Shown: positions 1-10,589, counted from the first letter of the stretch. The stretch: DNA of 60,797 nt from Nocardia amamiensis NBRC 102102 (GCF_001612745.1 NZ_BDBA01000077.1:1-60797); one strand, 5' to 3'. Program-made: numbers and translations. Notes: generated from the sequence alone by a model not told the origin.

Positions 1-2
1 CG

Positions 3-3000
3 CGCACCGGCGGCGGGACACCGGACTGGTCGCCGCTGCCGGTGCAGTACGCCGACTTCGCCCTCTGGCAGCACGCCGCCATCGGATCCGACAGCGATCC
101 GTCTTCACGCGCGGCGAAGCAGGTGTCGTATTGGCGCGACCAGCTGGCCCAGCTGTCCGGGCCGCTGCGGCTACCGACGGACCGTCCACGCCCCGCCACG
201 CCATCGACCCGCGGTGCGTCGACCGCCGTCACCATCCCAGCTCCGATCCACGACCAGCTGACCAGGATCGCGCGTGAGCACAACGCGACGTTGTTCATGG
301 TGGTCCACGCCGCCCTCGCGGCGCTGCTCGGGCGGCTGTCCGGTGGCACGGACATCGTGATCGGCACCCCCATAGCCGGTCGCGGCGAACGAGCACTCGA
401 CGATCTGGTCGGGATGTTCGTCAATACACTCGCCCTGCGCGTCGAGGTCGATCCCGCGGCAACCTTCCACGACCTGGTCGACCGCTCCAGGGAAACGGCG
501 CTGTCGGCATTCGGCAACGCCGACATTCCCTTCGAACGAGTCGTCGAGGAAGCCGGTCTCCCGCGCAGCGCGGCGGCCGATTCGCTCATCCGTGTGATGT
601 TGTCGTTCCAGGACCTCGAGCAGCCCACGCTGGAACTTCCGGACCTGACGGTCGCCGCACTGGACACCGGCGAGATCACCGCCAAATTCGACCTGCAGGT
701 GATCATCGAACCGCGACTGGCCGCCGACAACTCACCCGGTGAGATGATCGTCGTATTCGCCTACGCCACCGACCTTTTCGACGAATCGACGGTACGCTCC
801 TTCGTGTCGCGGTTCGAGCGCATCCTCGACGCCGTGGCGGCCGAACCGTCGACAGCGGTGTGGGACATCGACATCCTCGACGCGGAAGAGGCCCGGCGGC
901 TGGTCGCCGCGGGTTCGGCCACCCCGGCGCACGGCAACGAGCCGGACACCATCGCGCTGCTGCCGGATCTGCTGACCGCCGCGGTGGAGGAGAACCCGGA
1001 CGGTATCGCGGTGCTCTTCGCCGACGAGTCCGAAGCACTGGGCGAACTGGAGTACGCCGAACTCGACGAGCAGTCCACCAGGTTGGCGCGGTCGCTGATC
1101 GAACGCGGTATCGGGCCCGAGGACCTGGTAGCGGTGGGCATTCCCCGATCGCTGGAGTCGGTGCTCGCGGTGTGGGCCATCGCGAAGACCGGCGCGGCTT
1201 TCGTGCCGGTCGACCCGCACTATCCCCGCGATCGAGTCGCACAGATGGTGTCGGATTCGCGAGCGGTGCTCGGTCTGACCGTCGGTGCGGTGCGCGCCGA
1301 CCTCCCTGATGACGTCGAGTGGCTGGTCATCGACACCGCCGAGTTCGCGCACGCACTCGACCGGCACCCCACCGACCCGATCAGCGACCGGGATCGGACC
1401 CGACCGCTGCGTCCGGACCACCCGGCCTACGTCATCTACACCTCCGGTTCCACCGGTGTGCCCAAGGGCGTGGTGGTGACCCACGCCGGCCTGCCGAGTT
1501 TCTGCGCCGAGCAGCGCGAGCGCTATCGCGTCACGAGTAGCTCGCGCACACTGCATTTCGCGTCACCGTCGTTCGACGCGTCGGTGCTGGAGTTGCTGCT
1601 GGCCGTAGGCGGCGCGGCGACCATGGTCGTGGTCGCGCCGACCGTCTACGGCGGGGCGGACCTGACCGCGCTGCTGCGGCGCGAGCGGGTGACCCACGCG
1701 TTCATCACTCCCGCGGCGCTGGCCTCGATGGACCCGGCCGGGCTCGACCGGCTCCGAGTGGTGATCGCCGGTGGCGAGGCATGCCCGCCGGAGCTGCTGC
1801 GGCGCTGGATACAGCCGATCGCAGGCAGGCGGACCCGGGAGTTCTACAACGGCTACGGGCCCACCGAGACCACGATCATGACCAATATCAGCGATCCGCT
1901 GTCTCCTGAGGGGCCCGTGACGATCGGCGGGCCGATCCGGGGCATGCGCGCGCTGGTGCTGGACGGCAGGTTGCGCCCGGTGCCCGAAGGCGTCACGGGC
2001 GAACTGTATCTCGGTGGCGGCCAGCTCGCGCGCGGCTACCACAACCGTCGCGCACTCAGCGCCGCCCGCTTCGTCGCCGACCCCTATGGTCCGCCCGGTG
2101 CACGGCTCTACCGCACCGGGGATATCGTGCGCCCGCAGCGGATCGGCGAGCAGACCGTCATACATTATGTCGGCCGCAACGATTTCCAGGTCAAGGTGCG
2201 CGGCTTCCGGATCGAGCCCGGGGAGATCGACGCGGAGCTATCCGGCCACCCGGACATCGACTTCTCGGTCACGGTAGGTCGTGAATCCGATTCCGGTGCA
2301 ACGATACTCGTGTCCTATGTGTCGCCGGCGCCGGACGTGTCCATCGACACCGAGGCGCTGGTGGACGAACTCGCTCGCACGCTGCCCGCCCACATGGTGC
2401 CGACGGCCGTCGTCGTCCTCGACGAGATCCCGCTGACCCCGGTCGGCAAACTGGACCGGCGCGCTCTGCCGGAGCCGCAACTGGCCACCGCCCCGTTCCG
2501 GCCGCCGTCGGGACGTCTCGAACAGGCCGTCGCGGACGTGTTCACCGAACTGCTGGGTACGACCCGTCCGCTCGGCGCGGATGACGATTTCTTCCGCCTC
2601 GGCGGGAACTCGCTGATCGCCTCGCAGGCCGCGGCGCGGCTCGGGACCGTCCTGGACGCTCGAGTGCCGGTTCGGTTGCTGTTCGAAGCCTCGACCGTCG
2701 CCCTGCTCGCCGCCCGCCTGGCCGATTACGAGGGCTCCGGCCGCGGCGGGCTGCTGACCGCGCGTCAGCGGCCCGAGCGCATCCCGCTGTCGGCCGCCCA
2801 GCAGCGGATGTGGTTCCTCAACCAGTTCGACACCGGATCGGCGGCCTACAACGTGCCGATGGCGGTGCGGCTCACCGGAGATCTCGATGTGGCCGCACTG
2901 CGCGCCGCCATCGCCGACGTGGTGAACCGGCACGAGATCCTGCGCACGGTCTATCCGCAAACTGCGCAGGGGCCGGTGCAAGTGATCCTTCCACCGGAAC

Positions 3001-6000
3001 AGGCCGTGCCCGGGTTCGAGGTGCGGACGGTGGCGCCGGAGGATGTCGAATCCACTGTCATGGCGGCGATTTCGACCACCTTCGACGTTACTGCCGAGGT
3101 TCCCCTCCAGGTGGCGCTGTTCGGTGTCGCGGGGGCGGATGGCGCCGAGCCCGTCGAGCATGTGCTCGCCATGGTGGTGCACCACATCAGCGCCGACGGG
3201 TCCTCACTGGTGCCGCTGAGCCGGGACCTGATGGTCGCCTACGCCGCGCGCACGGCGGGCACTGCGCCGGACTGGGCGCCGCTGCCCGTGCAGTACGCCG
3301 ACTACAGCATCTGGCAGCACGAAGTCCTCGGTTCGGAGAACGACGCGGATTCTCGCGCCGCCCAGCAGATCGCCTACTGGCGCCGGACCCTGGCCGGGCT
3401 GCCCGAACAGCTGGACCTGCCCAGCGACCGGCCGCGTCCGGCCGTGCAGTCGTTCGCCGGCGGCAAGGTAGAGGTCCGCGTCGGCGCCGCGACCCATCAG
3501 GCCCTCGTCGACCTGGCCCACGACCATGGCGCGACCCTGTTCATGGTGGTGCACACCGCCTTCGCGGTACTGCTGGCCCGGCTCGCGCGGACCGACGACA
3601 TCGCCATCGGCACCCCGATCGCGGGCCGAGGCGAAGCCGTACTGGACGACCTCATCGGCATGTTCGTCAACACCCTGGTCTTCCGCACCCGGATCGACGC
3701 CGGTGAGCCGTTCACCGAACTCCTGCTCCGGCAACGGGATGCCGACATCGAGGCGTTCGCCAACGCCGACGTGCCGTTCGAGCGGCTGGTCGAGGTGCTC
3801 GATCCGGTCCGCTCCACCGCCCGCCATCCGCTGTTCCAAGTGGGCTTCTCGTTCCAGAATCTGGCGGAGGCCACCTTGGAGCTGCCCGGCCTGACGGTGG
3901 CGGGGCTGGAACTGAACACGGGCTTGTCGCAATTCGACCTGCACCTGATCGTTGCCGACAGCTACGCCGAATCCGGCGCGGCGGCCGGTATCAACGGTTT
4001 CCTGACCTACGCCGCCGACCTCTTCGACGCCTCGACAGCGGACACCATCGTCGCGCGACTGTCGCGAATACTGGAGACCGTAGCGCGAGCCCCCAAGACC
4101 GCGGTCGGAGAGATGGCGATCCTGAGCGAGGCCGAGCGCGCGGACATCCTGGTGCGGCGCAACGCCGCGCAACGGCCTGCCGAGCGGCCTGCGACGCTGG
4201 CATCGCTGCTCGACGCCACCGTGGCGAACTCGCCGGATGCCGTCGCCGTGGTCGCCGACGCACCCGATGGCGCCACCGAACTGACCTACGGTGAGCTGGA
4301 CGCGCGGGCCAATCGGCTTGCGCGGCACCTCATCTCGCTGGGAGTCGGTCCGGAGTCGCGGGTGGTGCTGGCATTGCCGCGTTCGGTGGATCTGCTCGTC
4401 GCCATGTACGCCACGGCCAAGGCAGGTGGCGCCTACGTGCCGGTGGACCCGGAGCAGCCCGCCGAGCGCACCCGTTACATCCTGGCGGCGGTCGACCCGG
4501 TCTGTGTACTGGCCGGAACCGGATTCGACACCGAGATCGCGCCGGTAGTGCGCGTGCCCGAACTGGATCTCGCGGGCCTCGATCCGATGCCGATCTCCGA
4601 TGCGGACCGGATCGTCCCGCTGCGGCCCGATCACACGGCGTACGTGATCTTCACCTCGGGCTCCACCGGCCTGCCGAAGGGCGTCGCGGTGGCGCATGAG
4701 GCGATCGTCAACCAATTGCGCTGGAAGAATGTCGAATTCGCGCTGGACGCCGCCGACGCGATTCTGCTGAAGACCGCGGCGACGTTCGATTTGTCGGTCT
4801 GGGAATTCTGGTCGGCGGCGGTGTGCGGCGGACGATTGATCATCGCCGCACCCGACGGCCACCGGGACCCGGCCTACCTCACCGAGCTGATGGCCCGGGA
4901 ATGGGTGACCACCCTGCATGTCGTGCCGTCGATGCTCGAGGCGCTGCTCACCGCGGGGCTGCCCGACTCGCTGTGGCGCGTGCTGGCCATCGGTGAGGCG
5001 CTTCCCGCCGCGCTCGCGCAACGCTTCCAGCGCGAACATCCGCGTACCGAACTGTTCAACCTCTACGGCCCGACCGAGGCGGCGGTCTCGGTCACCAGCC
5101 ATCGGGTCACCGAGGGCGACGGCGTGACCGTGCCCATCGGCGTTCCCGAGTGGAACAACCGGGTGTACGTGCTCGATGATCGACTACAACCGGTTCCCGA
5201 CGGTGTCGTGGGTGAGATTTATCTGGCCGGTGCGCAACTGGCGCGCGGGTACTTCGGACACGCGACGCTGACCGCGGAGCGGTTCATCGCCGATCCGTTC
5301 GGCGCGGGCGAGCGCATGTACCGCACCGGTGACCTGGCCGTGTGGAATGGCGCGGGTGAACTGGAATACCGCGGCCGCGGCGACTTCCAGCTCAAGATCC
5401 GTGGCTTTCGCGTCGAACCCGGCGAAATCGAGGCCACGCTGCTGACCCTGCCCGAGATCGCGCAGACAGTGGTGACCACGGGAACCGACGCGCACACCGG
5501 TGACCGCTTGGTCGCCTATCTGGTGCCCTCGGGCGACACCGCCGATCTCGATGTGGTGAAGTCGGCCCTCGGTGCCGTGCTGCCGTCGTACCTGGTGCCG
5601 TCCGCGTTCGTCGTGCTCGACGCGCTGCCGTTGACCGTCAACGGCAAACTCGACCGCGCCGCGCTACCCGAACCGGAGTTCGCGGCCGCGGTGTACCGGG
5701 CGCCGTCGACCCCGATCGAGGAGATCGTCGCAGGCATCTATGCCGACCTGCTCGGCGCCGGTCAGGTGGGCGCCGAGGACGACTTCTTCGCGCTCGGCGG
5801 CAATTCGCTGCTGGCCACTCAGGTCGCGGCCCGCCTCGGGGCCGCACTCGAAACGACGGTCGCGGTGCGCACCCTGTTCGAAGCGCCCACCGTGGCCGGG
5901 CTGGCCATGCTGGCCGAACAGCGCGCGGGCGCCGGCGGCCGCCGCGCGCCGGTGGCGGTTCCACGACCGGAACAGATCCCGCTGTCGCCGGCCCAGCAAC

Positions 6001-9000
6001 GGATGTGGTTGCTCAACCAGTTCGACACCACCTCCGCGGTCGACAACATCCCGGTCGCGGTCCAGCTGACCGGCCCCCTCGATGTCACCGCCCTCCAGCA
6101 GGCCGTCGTCGACCTCGTGGCCAGGCACGAGACACTGCGCACCCGCTACCCGCAGACATCGGCAGGCCCGGTGCAACAGGTGCTCGACCCATCCGATGTC
6201 CCGATCGATCTCCTGCCCAAGCGGATCGGCGCCGACCAGGTCGGCCGAGAGATCCGCGATGTCGTCACGAAAGGCTTCGACGTCACCGTCGACGTCCCGT
6301 TCCGCACCGTGCTGTTGCGGCTGTCCGACACCGACCACGTGCTGGTCTTCGTCGCCCACCACATCAGTGCCGACGGGTGGTCGATGGGACCGTTGACCCG
6401 TGACGTGATGCGCGCCTACGCCGCCCACACGGCCGGAGTCTCGCCCGACTGGTCGCCGCTGGCGCTGCAATACGCCGATTACACCTTGTGGCAACACAGT
6501 GTGCTCGGCGTGGAGGACGACCCGCGCAGTCTCATCGCGCAGCAGATCGAATACTGGCGCTCGACGCTCGCGGGACTCCCCGACGAGTTGCCGCTGCCCA
6601 CCGACCGCATCCGGCCCGCGGTGCAATCGTTCTCCGGTGGACGCGTCGGTTTCACGATCGACGCCGACCTGTACCGGGAGCTGCGGGCATTGGCCCGGGC
6701 ACAGAACGCGACGCTGTTCATGGTCGTGCACGCGGCGTTCGCGGTGCTGCTGGCGCGCCTGTCCGCTAACGACGACATCGCGATCGGCACCCCGGTGGCC
6801 GGCCGTGGCGAGCCGGAATTCGACGACATGATCGGCATGTTCGTCAACACACTCGTGCTGCGCACGCAGGTGCCGGGCGGGCTGACCTTCGAGGAATTGC
6901 TCGCACAGACCAGGAGCACGGATCTGCAGGCGTTCGCCCATGCGGACCTGCCCTTCGAACGTCTCGTGGAACTGCTCAACCCGCAACGCTCCACGGCGCG
7001 GCATCCGCTGTTCCAGGTGTCGCTGACCTTCGACAACCTGCCCGAGAAGCGTCTCGAACTGCCCGGATTGGCGGTGCAGGCGGTCGATTTCGAAGCGGGT
7101 ACCGCGAAATTCGATCTGTCGCTGGCCATCCGGGAGAACAGCGTGGCGCTGGAATCCGGTCACGACGTCGGCCTGTACGCGGAGTTCTCCTTCGCCACCG
7201 ACCTCTTCGATGACGCGACCGTGCGAGGATTCGCGGATCGATTCGGTCGAATTCTGGCGGCGGTGGCCGCGGATCCGACCGTTGCGGTCGGGGACATCGA
7301 TCTCCTCAACGAGTCCGAGCGCGCCATTGTTCTCGGTGAACCGACATCGAGCAACGTTTCGGCCGCTGCGGCGACGCTGCCGGGGTTGATCGGTGAGCAG
7401 GCGCGGTTGCGGCCTGATGCGGTGGCTGTGCGGTTCGGGGATGCGACGCTGAGTTTCGATGCGTTGTGTCGTCGTGCGAACCAGGTGGCGCGTGGGTTGA
7501 TCGCGGTCGGGGCGGGGCCGGAATCGCTTGTCGCGGTGGCGGTGTCGCGGACCGAAGAGCTGCCGGTCGCGTTGCTGGGTGTGCTGATGGCGGGTGCGGC
7601 GTACCTGCCGCTCGATCTGAGCTACCCGAGCCAGCGGGTGGCGGGGGTGCTGGCGGACGCGGCGCCGGTGTGTGTGCTGACCACCGGCGAGGAACGCGCG
7701 GCCTTGCCGGACAGCGAGCTGCCGGTGGTGGTGTTGGAGCAGACAGTGGAGTTCGCTGATGATCCGGTGACTGATGCGGAGCGGGTGGCGCCGTTGCGGC
7801 CGGAGAATCTGGCGTATGTGATCTATACGTCCGGTTCTACTGGGGTGCCGAAGGGTGTGGGGGTGACGCATCGGAATGTGGTGGAGTTGTTCGCCAACAC
7901 TGAGCCGTTGTTCGGGTTCGGCGAGCGTGATGTGTGGACGGTGTTTCATTCGTTCGCGTTCGATTTCTCGGTGTGGGAGTTGTGGTGCGCGCTGGCGAGT
8001 GGTGGCAGTGTGGTGATGGTCGATTACGCGACTTCGCGTTCCCCGGAACTGTTCCGGGAGTTGCTGGTTCGGGAGCGGGTGACGGTGTTGAACCAAACCC
8101 CGTCGGCGTTCAGTCAGTTGATCGAGGCCGACCGGGAGGCCTCGGCCGGTGAGTTGGCGTTGCGGTATGTGATTTTCGGGGGTGAGGCGCTGGATCTGCG
8201 GCAGTTGTCGCGTTGGTATGAGCGGTATCCGGTGGATGCGCCGCGGTTGGTGAACATGTATGGCATCACCGAGACCACGGTGCACGTGTCGTTCCTGTCC
8301 CTCGATGAACACGTGGTGGATAGTGCTATGAGTCTGATCGGCCGGGCACTGCCCGGGCTTGATGCTCGTGTGCTGGATGTCCGTTTGCGTCCGGCACCGT
8401 TCGGCACTCCCGGCGAGATCTATGTCGCAGGCAGCCAAGTGTCTCGCGGGTATGTGGGGCGGGCCGGTTTGACCGCCACGCGGTTTGTGGCCGATCCGTT
8501 CGGTGCGCCGGGGTCGCGGATGTATCGGTCGGGGGACATCGCGCGGTGGACCCGCTGCGGTGGTGAGCCGGGGCTGGCCTATGGCGGGCGGGGTGATCAG
8601 CAGGTGCAGGTGCGGGGTTTCCGGATCGAACTCGGTGAAATCGAGGCGGCGTTGCTGCGGTGCCCGGGTGTGAGTCAGGCCGTTGCGCTGGTCCGCACCG
8701 ACCCGGTGCTGGGGGAGCAGTTGGTCGGATACGTCGTGCCCGAGTCCGGGGCGGATGTGGACCCGGCCGAATTGCGGATCAAGGTCGCCGAATTTCTGAC
8801 CGGCTATATGGTGCCTGCGGCGATCGTTGTGATCGACACCCTGCCGTTGACGGTGAACGGGAAGCTCGACCGTGCTGCGCTGCCCGCACCGGAATTCCGG
8901 GCGCGCGTCTATCGTGCGCCCGCCACCCCGGTGGAGGCGGCGGTCGCCGAGGCCTTCGCGGAGGTACTCGGCGTCGACCGGTTCGGGATGGACGACAACT

Positions 9001-9974
9001 TCTTCGAACACGGTGGCAACTCGCTGATCGCGGCGAAGCTCGCCGCCCTGCTGTCGAGCGCGGTGGGTACGAAGGTCCCGGTGATGCGGGTGTTCACCGC
9101 GCCCACGCCGGGTGAGTTGGTGGCGGATCTGGCGCGCCGTGCGAGCGGGCAGGTGGAAACCGAGGCGGCGTTCGACATGTTGTTGCCGCTGCGGCCCGGG
9201 GGTTCGGCGGCACCGCTGTTCTGTGTGCATCCGGTGTCGGGGATTTCCTGGTCGTATGCCGGGTTGGCCGCCTACCTCGACCCGGACCGGCCGCTCTACG
9301 GTTTGCAAACCCCGGTGCTGGCCGCCGAGGCGGTGATGCCGGAGTCGATCCAGGACTGGGCGGCGCGCTACGTCGAACAGATCCGCTCGGTACAACCGGA
9401 GGGTCCGTACCACCTGCTGGGTTGGTCCTTCGGCGGGGTGATCGCCCACGAAGTGGCGGTGCAACTGCAACGCGAAGGCGACACCGTCGCGCTACTCGCG
9501 GTCATGGACAGCTATATGGCCGATCCGCCCGGAACGGTGGTCACCGACGCCGGTCAGGTGCCTGCGGCCGAGTTGATCGGCGGGCTGCTCGGTGCAGCGG
9601 CCGGGGATCTGGGCAACGTCGCGGAATTGGATTGGGCGGCACTGCCGCAGATGTTCACCGAGTTGCCCGAACCGTTCGCCTCCTTCGGCGCCGACCGGGT
9701 CACCCGGATCCTGGACGCGGCAGTGCACTCCGTGGCCCTGCGCACCGCCTACCGGCCCTCGCAATACCAGGGTGATGTCGTGTACTTCACCGCCGCCTTG
9801 GATGACCCCACCGGGCATGTGGGGGCCGCGCTCTGGGGTGAGATCGTCGACGGCACGGTCCATAACCACGCCGTATCGACGACGCATTGGCAGATGACCA
9901 CCACCGCTGGACTCGCCCAGATCGCCGAGGTCCTGACCACGATATGGCGAGAAGGCATGACCAACCGAGAGTGA
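3..9974 (+). CDS. Non-ribosomal peptide synthetase, terminal part (C-A-T-C-A-T-C-A-T-TE), 5' end outside window
   Basis: The frame is open from the first bases, so the gene begins upstream; 3323 codons are visible. Domains by residue from the first complete codon: partial C (1-300), A1 (about 318-830), T1 (Ser870 in GGNSL), C2 (925-1370, HHISADG), A2 (1395-1890), T2 (Ser1935), C3 (1990-2435, HHISADG), A3 (2457-2960), T3 (Ser3007) and a type I thioesterase (GWSFGG, Ser3142). No epimerase or methyltransferase is seen. Reading the Stachelhaus positions by eye, A3 gives D-F-W-N-I-G-M-V-H, the classical threonine code. A2 gives D-L-W-H-L-I-L-V-S, serine-like but changed at two positions. A1 gives D-A-L-F-I-G-G-I-M, probably a hydrophobic residue. 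The TE makes this the releasing subunit. Codon use changes sharply at about 7.37 kb, where A3 begins. Confidence 0.97.
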   Translation, partial: RTGGGTPDWSPLPVQYADFALWQHAAIGSDSDPSSRAAKQVSYWRDQLAQLSGPLRLPTDRPRPATPSTRGASTAVTIPAPIHDQLTRIAREHNATLFMVVHAALAALLGRLSGGTDIVIGTPIAGRGERALDDLVGMFVNTLALRVEVDPAATFHDLVDRSRETALSAFGNADIPFERVVEEAGLPRSAAADSLIRVMLSFQDLEQPTLELPDLTVAALDTGEITAKFDLQVIIEPRLAADNSPGEMIVVFAYATDLFDESTVRSFVSRFERILDAVAAEPSTAVWDIDILDAEEARRLVAAGSATPAHGNEPDTIALLPDLLTAAVEENPDGIAVLFADESEALGELEYAELDEQSTRLARSLIERGIGPEDLVAVGIPRSLESVLAVWAIAKTGAAFVPVDPHYPRDRVAQMVSDSRAVLGLTVGAVRADLPDDVEWLVIDTAEFAHALDRHPTDPISDRDRTRPLRPDHPAYVIYTSGSTGVPKGVVVTHAGLPSFCAEQRERYRVTSSSRTLHFASPSFDASVLELLLAVGGAATMVVVAPTVYGGADLTALLRRERVTHAFITPAALASMDPAGLDRLRVVIAGGEACPPELLRRWIQPIAGRRTREFYNGYGPTETTIMTNISDPLSPEGPVTIGGPIRGMRALVLDGRLRPVPEGVTGELYLGGGQLARGYHNRRALSAARFVADPYGPPGARLYRTGDIVRPQRIGEQTVIHYVGRNDFQVKVRGFRIEPGEIDAELSGHPDIDFSVTVGRESDSGATILVSYVSPAPDVSIDTEALVDELARTLPAHMVPTAVVVLDEIPLTPVGKLDRRALPEPQLATAPFRPPSGRLEQAVADVFTELLGTTRPLGADDDFFRLGGNSLIASQAAARLGTVLDARVPVRLLFEASTVALLAARLADYEGSGRGGLLTARQRPERIPLSAAQQRMWFLNQFDTGSAAYNVPMAVRLTGDLDVAALRAAIADVVNRHEILRTVYPQTAQGPVQVILPPEQAVPGFEVRTVAPEDVESTVMAAISTTFDVTAEVPLQVALFGVAGADGAEPVEHVLAMVVHHISADGSSLVPLSRDLMVAYAARTAGTAPDWAPLPVQYADYSIWQHEVLGSENDADSRAAQQIAYWRRTLAGLPEQLDLPSDRPRPAVQSFAGGKVEVRVGAATHQALVDLAHDHGATLFMVVHTAFAVLLARLARTDDIAIGTPIAGRGEAVLDDLIGMFVNTLVFRTRIDAGEPFTELLLRQRDADIEAFANADVPFERLVEVLDPVRSTARHPLFQVGFSFQNLAEATLELPGLTVAGLELNTGLSQFDLHLIVADSYAESGAAAGINGFLTYAADLFDASTADTIVARLSRILETVARAPKTAVGEMAILSEAERADILVRRNAAQRPAERPATLASLLDATVANSPDAVAVVADAPDGATELTYGELDARANRLARHLISLGVGPESRVVLALPRSVDLLVAMYATAKAGGAYVPVDPEQPAERTRYILAAVDPVCVLAGTGFDTEIAPVVRVPELDLAGLDPMPISDADRIVPLRPDHTAYVIFTSGSTGLPKGVAVAHEAIVNQLRWKNVEFALDAADAILLKTAATFDLSVWEFWSAAVCGGRLIIAAPDGHRDPAYLTELMAREWVTTLHVVPSMLEALLTAGLPDSLWRVLAIGEALPAALAQRFQREHPRTELFNLYGPTEAAVSVTSHRVTEGDGVTVPIGVPEWNNRVYVLDDRLQPVPDGVVGEIYLAGAQLARGYFGHATLTAERFIADPFGAGERMYRTGDLAVWNGAGELEYRGRGDFQLKIRGFRVEPGEIEATLLTLPEIAQTVVTTGTDAHTGDRLVAYLVPSGDTADLDVVKSALGAVLPSYLVPSAFVVLDALPLTVNGKLDRAALPEPEFAAAVYRAPSTPIEEIVAGIYADLLGAGQVGAEDDFFALGGNSLLATQVAARLGAALETTVAVRTLFEAPTVAGLAMLAEQRAGAGGRRAPVAVPRPEQIPLSPAQQRMWLLNQFDTTSAVDNIPVAVQLTGPLDVTALQQAVVDLVARHETLRTRYPQTSAGPVQQVLDPSDVPIDLLPKRIGADQVGREIRDVVTKGFDVTVDVPFRTVLLRLSDTDHVLVFVAHHISADGWSMGPLTRDVMRAYAAHTAGVSPDWSPLALQYADYTLWQHSVLGVEDDPRSLIAQQIEYWRSTLAGLPDELPLPTDRIRPAVQSFSGGRVGFTIDADLYRELRALARAQNATLFMVVHAAFAVLLARLSANDDIAIGTPVAGRGEPEFDDMIGMFVNTLVLRTQVPGGLTFEELLAQTRSTDLQAFAHADLPFERLVELLNPQRSTARHPLFQVSLTFDNLPEKRLELPGLAVQAVDFEAGTAKFDLSLAIRENSVALESGHDVGLYAEFSFATDLFDDATVRGFADRFGRILAAVAADPTVAVGDIDLLNESERAIVLGEPTSSNVSAAAATLPGLIGEQARLRPDAVAVRFGDATLSFDALCRRANQVARGLIAVGAGPESLVAVAVSRTEELPVALLGVLMAGAAYLPLDLSYPSQRVAGVLADAAPVCVLTTGEERAALPDSELPVVVLEQTVEFADDPVTDAERVAPLRPENLAYVIYTSGSTGVPKGVGVTHRNVVELFANTEPLFGFGERDVWTVFHSFAFDFSVWELWCALASGGSVVMVDYATSRSPELFRELLVRERVTVLNQTPSAFSQLIEADREASAGELALRYVIFGGEALDLRQLSRWYERYPVDAPRLVNMYGITETTVHVSFLSLDEHVVDSAMSLIGRALPGLDARVLDVRLRPAPFGTPGEIYVAGSQVSRGYVGRAGLTATRFVADPFGAPGSRMYRSGDIARWTRCGGEPGLAYGGRGDQQVQVRGFRIELGEIEAALLRCPGVSQAVALVRTDPVLGEQLVGYVVPESGADVDPAELRIKVAEFLTGYMVPAAIVVIDTLPLTVNGKLDRAALPAPEFRARVYRAPATPVEAAVAEAFAEVLGVDRFGMDDNFFEHGGNSLIAAKLAALLSSAVGTKVPVMRVFTAPTPGELVADLARRASGQVETEAAFDMLLPLRPGGSAAPLFCVHPVSGISWSYAGLAAYLDPDRPLYGLQTPVLAAEAVMPESIQDWAARYVEQIRSVQPEGPYHLLGWSFGGVIAHEVAVQLQREGDTVALLAVMDSYMADPPGTVVTDAGQVPAAELIGGLLGAAAGDLGNVAELDWAALPQMFTELPEPFASFGADRVTRILDAAVHSVALRTAYRPSQYQGDVVYFTAALDDPTGHVGAALWGEIVDGTVHNHAVSTTHWQMTTTAGLAQIAEVLTTIWREGMTNRE

Positions 9975-9993
9975 CCTCCGGCGTCGTCGCGAG

Positions 9994-10031
9994 ATCACCC
10001 GGTCAGCCGTTGGAGCGGCTGGCCGGGTGAT
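9994..10031. terminator. Hairpin terminator after the NRPS gene
   Basis: A 16-bp stem (ATCACCCGGTCAGCCG pairing with CGGCTGGCCGGGTGAT, one G-U pair) around a 6-base loop, 20 bases after the NRPS stop codon. There is no clear T-run, as is common in actinobacteria. Confidence 0.75.
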
Positions 10032-10206
10032 TCGCGCACACAGCACAGGAAAACTGTCACGCGGGAAAGCTCGTTTCTGTGGCACGCCCTCGGTGCATAC
10101 GGGACAGCGCCGAGTTGTGCGGCCACACGTTCCCGATCGCTCATCGACTCGGAGCGTGAATTGCGTTTTAGGTACAGCCTTGCATGCTTCCGGTCTGCCC
10201 GCTGAT

Positions 10207-10244
10207 GCCTGCCTGGCGGGCTGGGCGGAGGCCCGCCAGCAGGC
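10207..10244 (-). terminator. Hairpin terminator of the porin operon
   Basis: GC-rich inverted repeat (GCCTGC-C-TGGCGGGC against GCCCGCCAGCAGGC) just beyond the minus-strand stop codon at 10251. With the hairpin at 9994-10031 it separates two convergent transcripts. Confidence 0.65.
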
Positions 10245-10250
10245 ACCCGG

Positions 10251-10589
10251 TTACTGGGCAGGCACGATCGGAGTGGCCCCGCCCGGACCCGGCGCGGGCG
10301 GAACCAGCGCACCAGCAGGCGTATTCGTGCTGGGTGCCGACCGCGGGGGCGGGGGAGCCAGCATCTGCAGTGGCAGCGGTGTCTGCGGCACCGCGGGCCC
10401 GCCGCGCCCCTTCGGGGCATCGCCGCACGCGGGATCTGTTGCCGCGCTGGATGCTTCGCTGCACGCCGAGGGCGGATCGGCCGCAACGATGGGTGCGGCG
10501 GATGCGGTCGCCGCAGCGACGATCAGCGAAACCGATGTCCCGGCCGGCGCGATCCAACGCCGCCATCCCGACACCCGGATCACAGCCAT
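10251..10589 (-). CDS. Small secreted Pro/Ala-rich protein coupled to the porin gene
   Basis: 112 residues. The N-terminus has arginines followed by a hydrophobic stretch and an Ala-rich cleavage-like region (about residues 10-35), which reads as a secretion signal. The mature part holds a few Cys residues and then a Pro/Ala/Gly-rich tail. The ATG lies inside the last codons of the porin gene upstream (10-nt overlap), so translation is probably coupled and the product may act in the envelope with the porin. I recognise no domain and no catalytic motif. The coding call rests on the signal-like N-terminus, the overlap, and the hairpin just past the stop. Confidence 0.6.
   Translation of the reverse strand: MAVIRVSGWRRWIAPAGTSVSLIVAAATASAAPIVAADPPSACSEASSAATDPACGDAPKGRGGPAVPQTPLPLQMLAPPPPRSAPSTNTPAGALVPPAPGPGGATPIVPAQ

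Noticed and set aside
5664..9470. A minus-strand open frame of 1268 codons, and others (3204-5102, 732-1556), opposite the NRPS gene
   Set aside because: They mirror the NRPS coding strand in GC-rich DNA. The translations are His/Arg/Gln-rich with no domains or start signals.
10000..10144. A minus-strand frame starting MSDRERVAAQLG near 10144
   Set aside because: No ribosome site, it runs through the terminator hairpin, and its composition does not look like protein.
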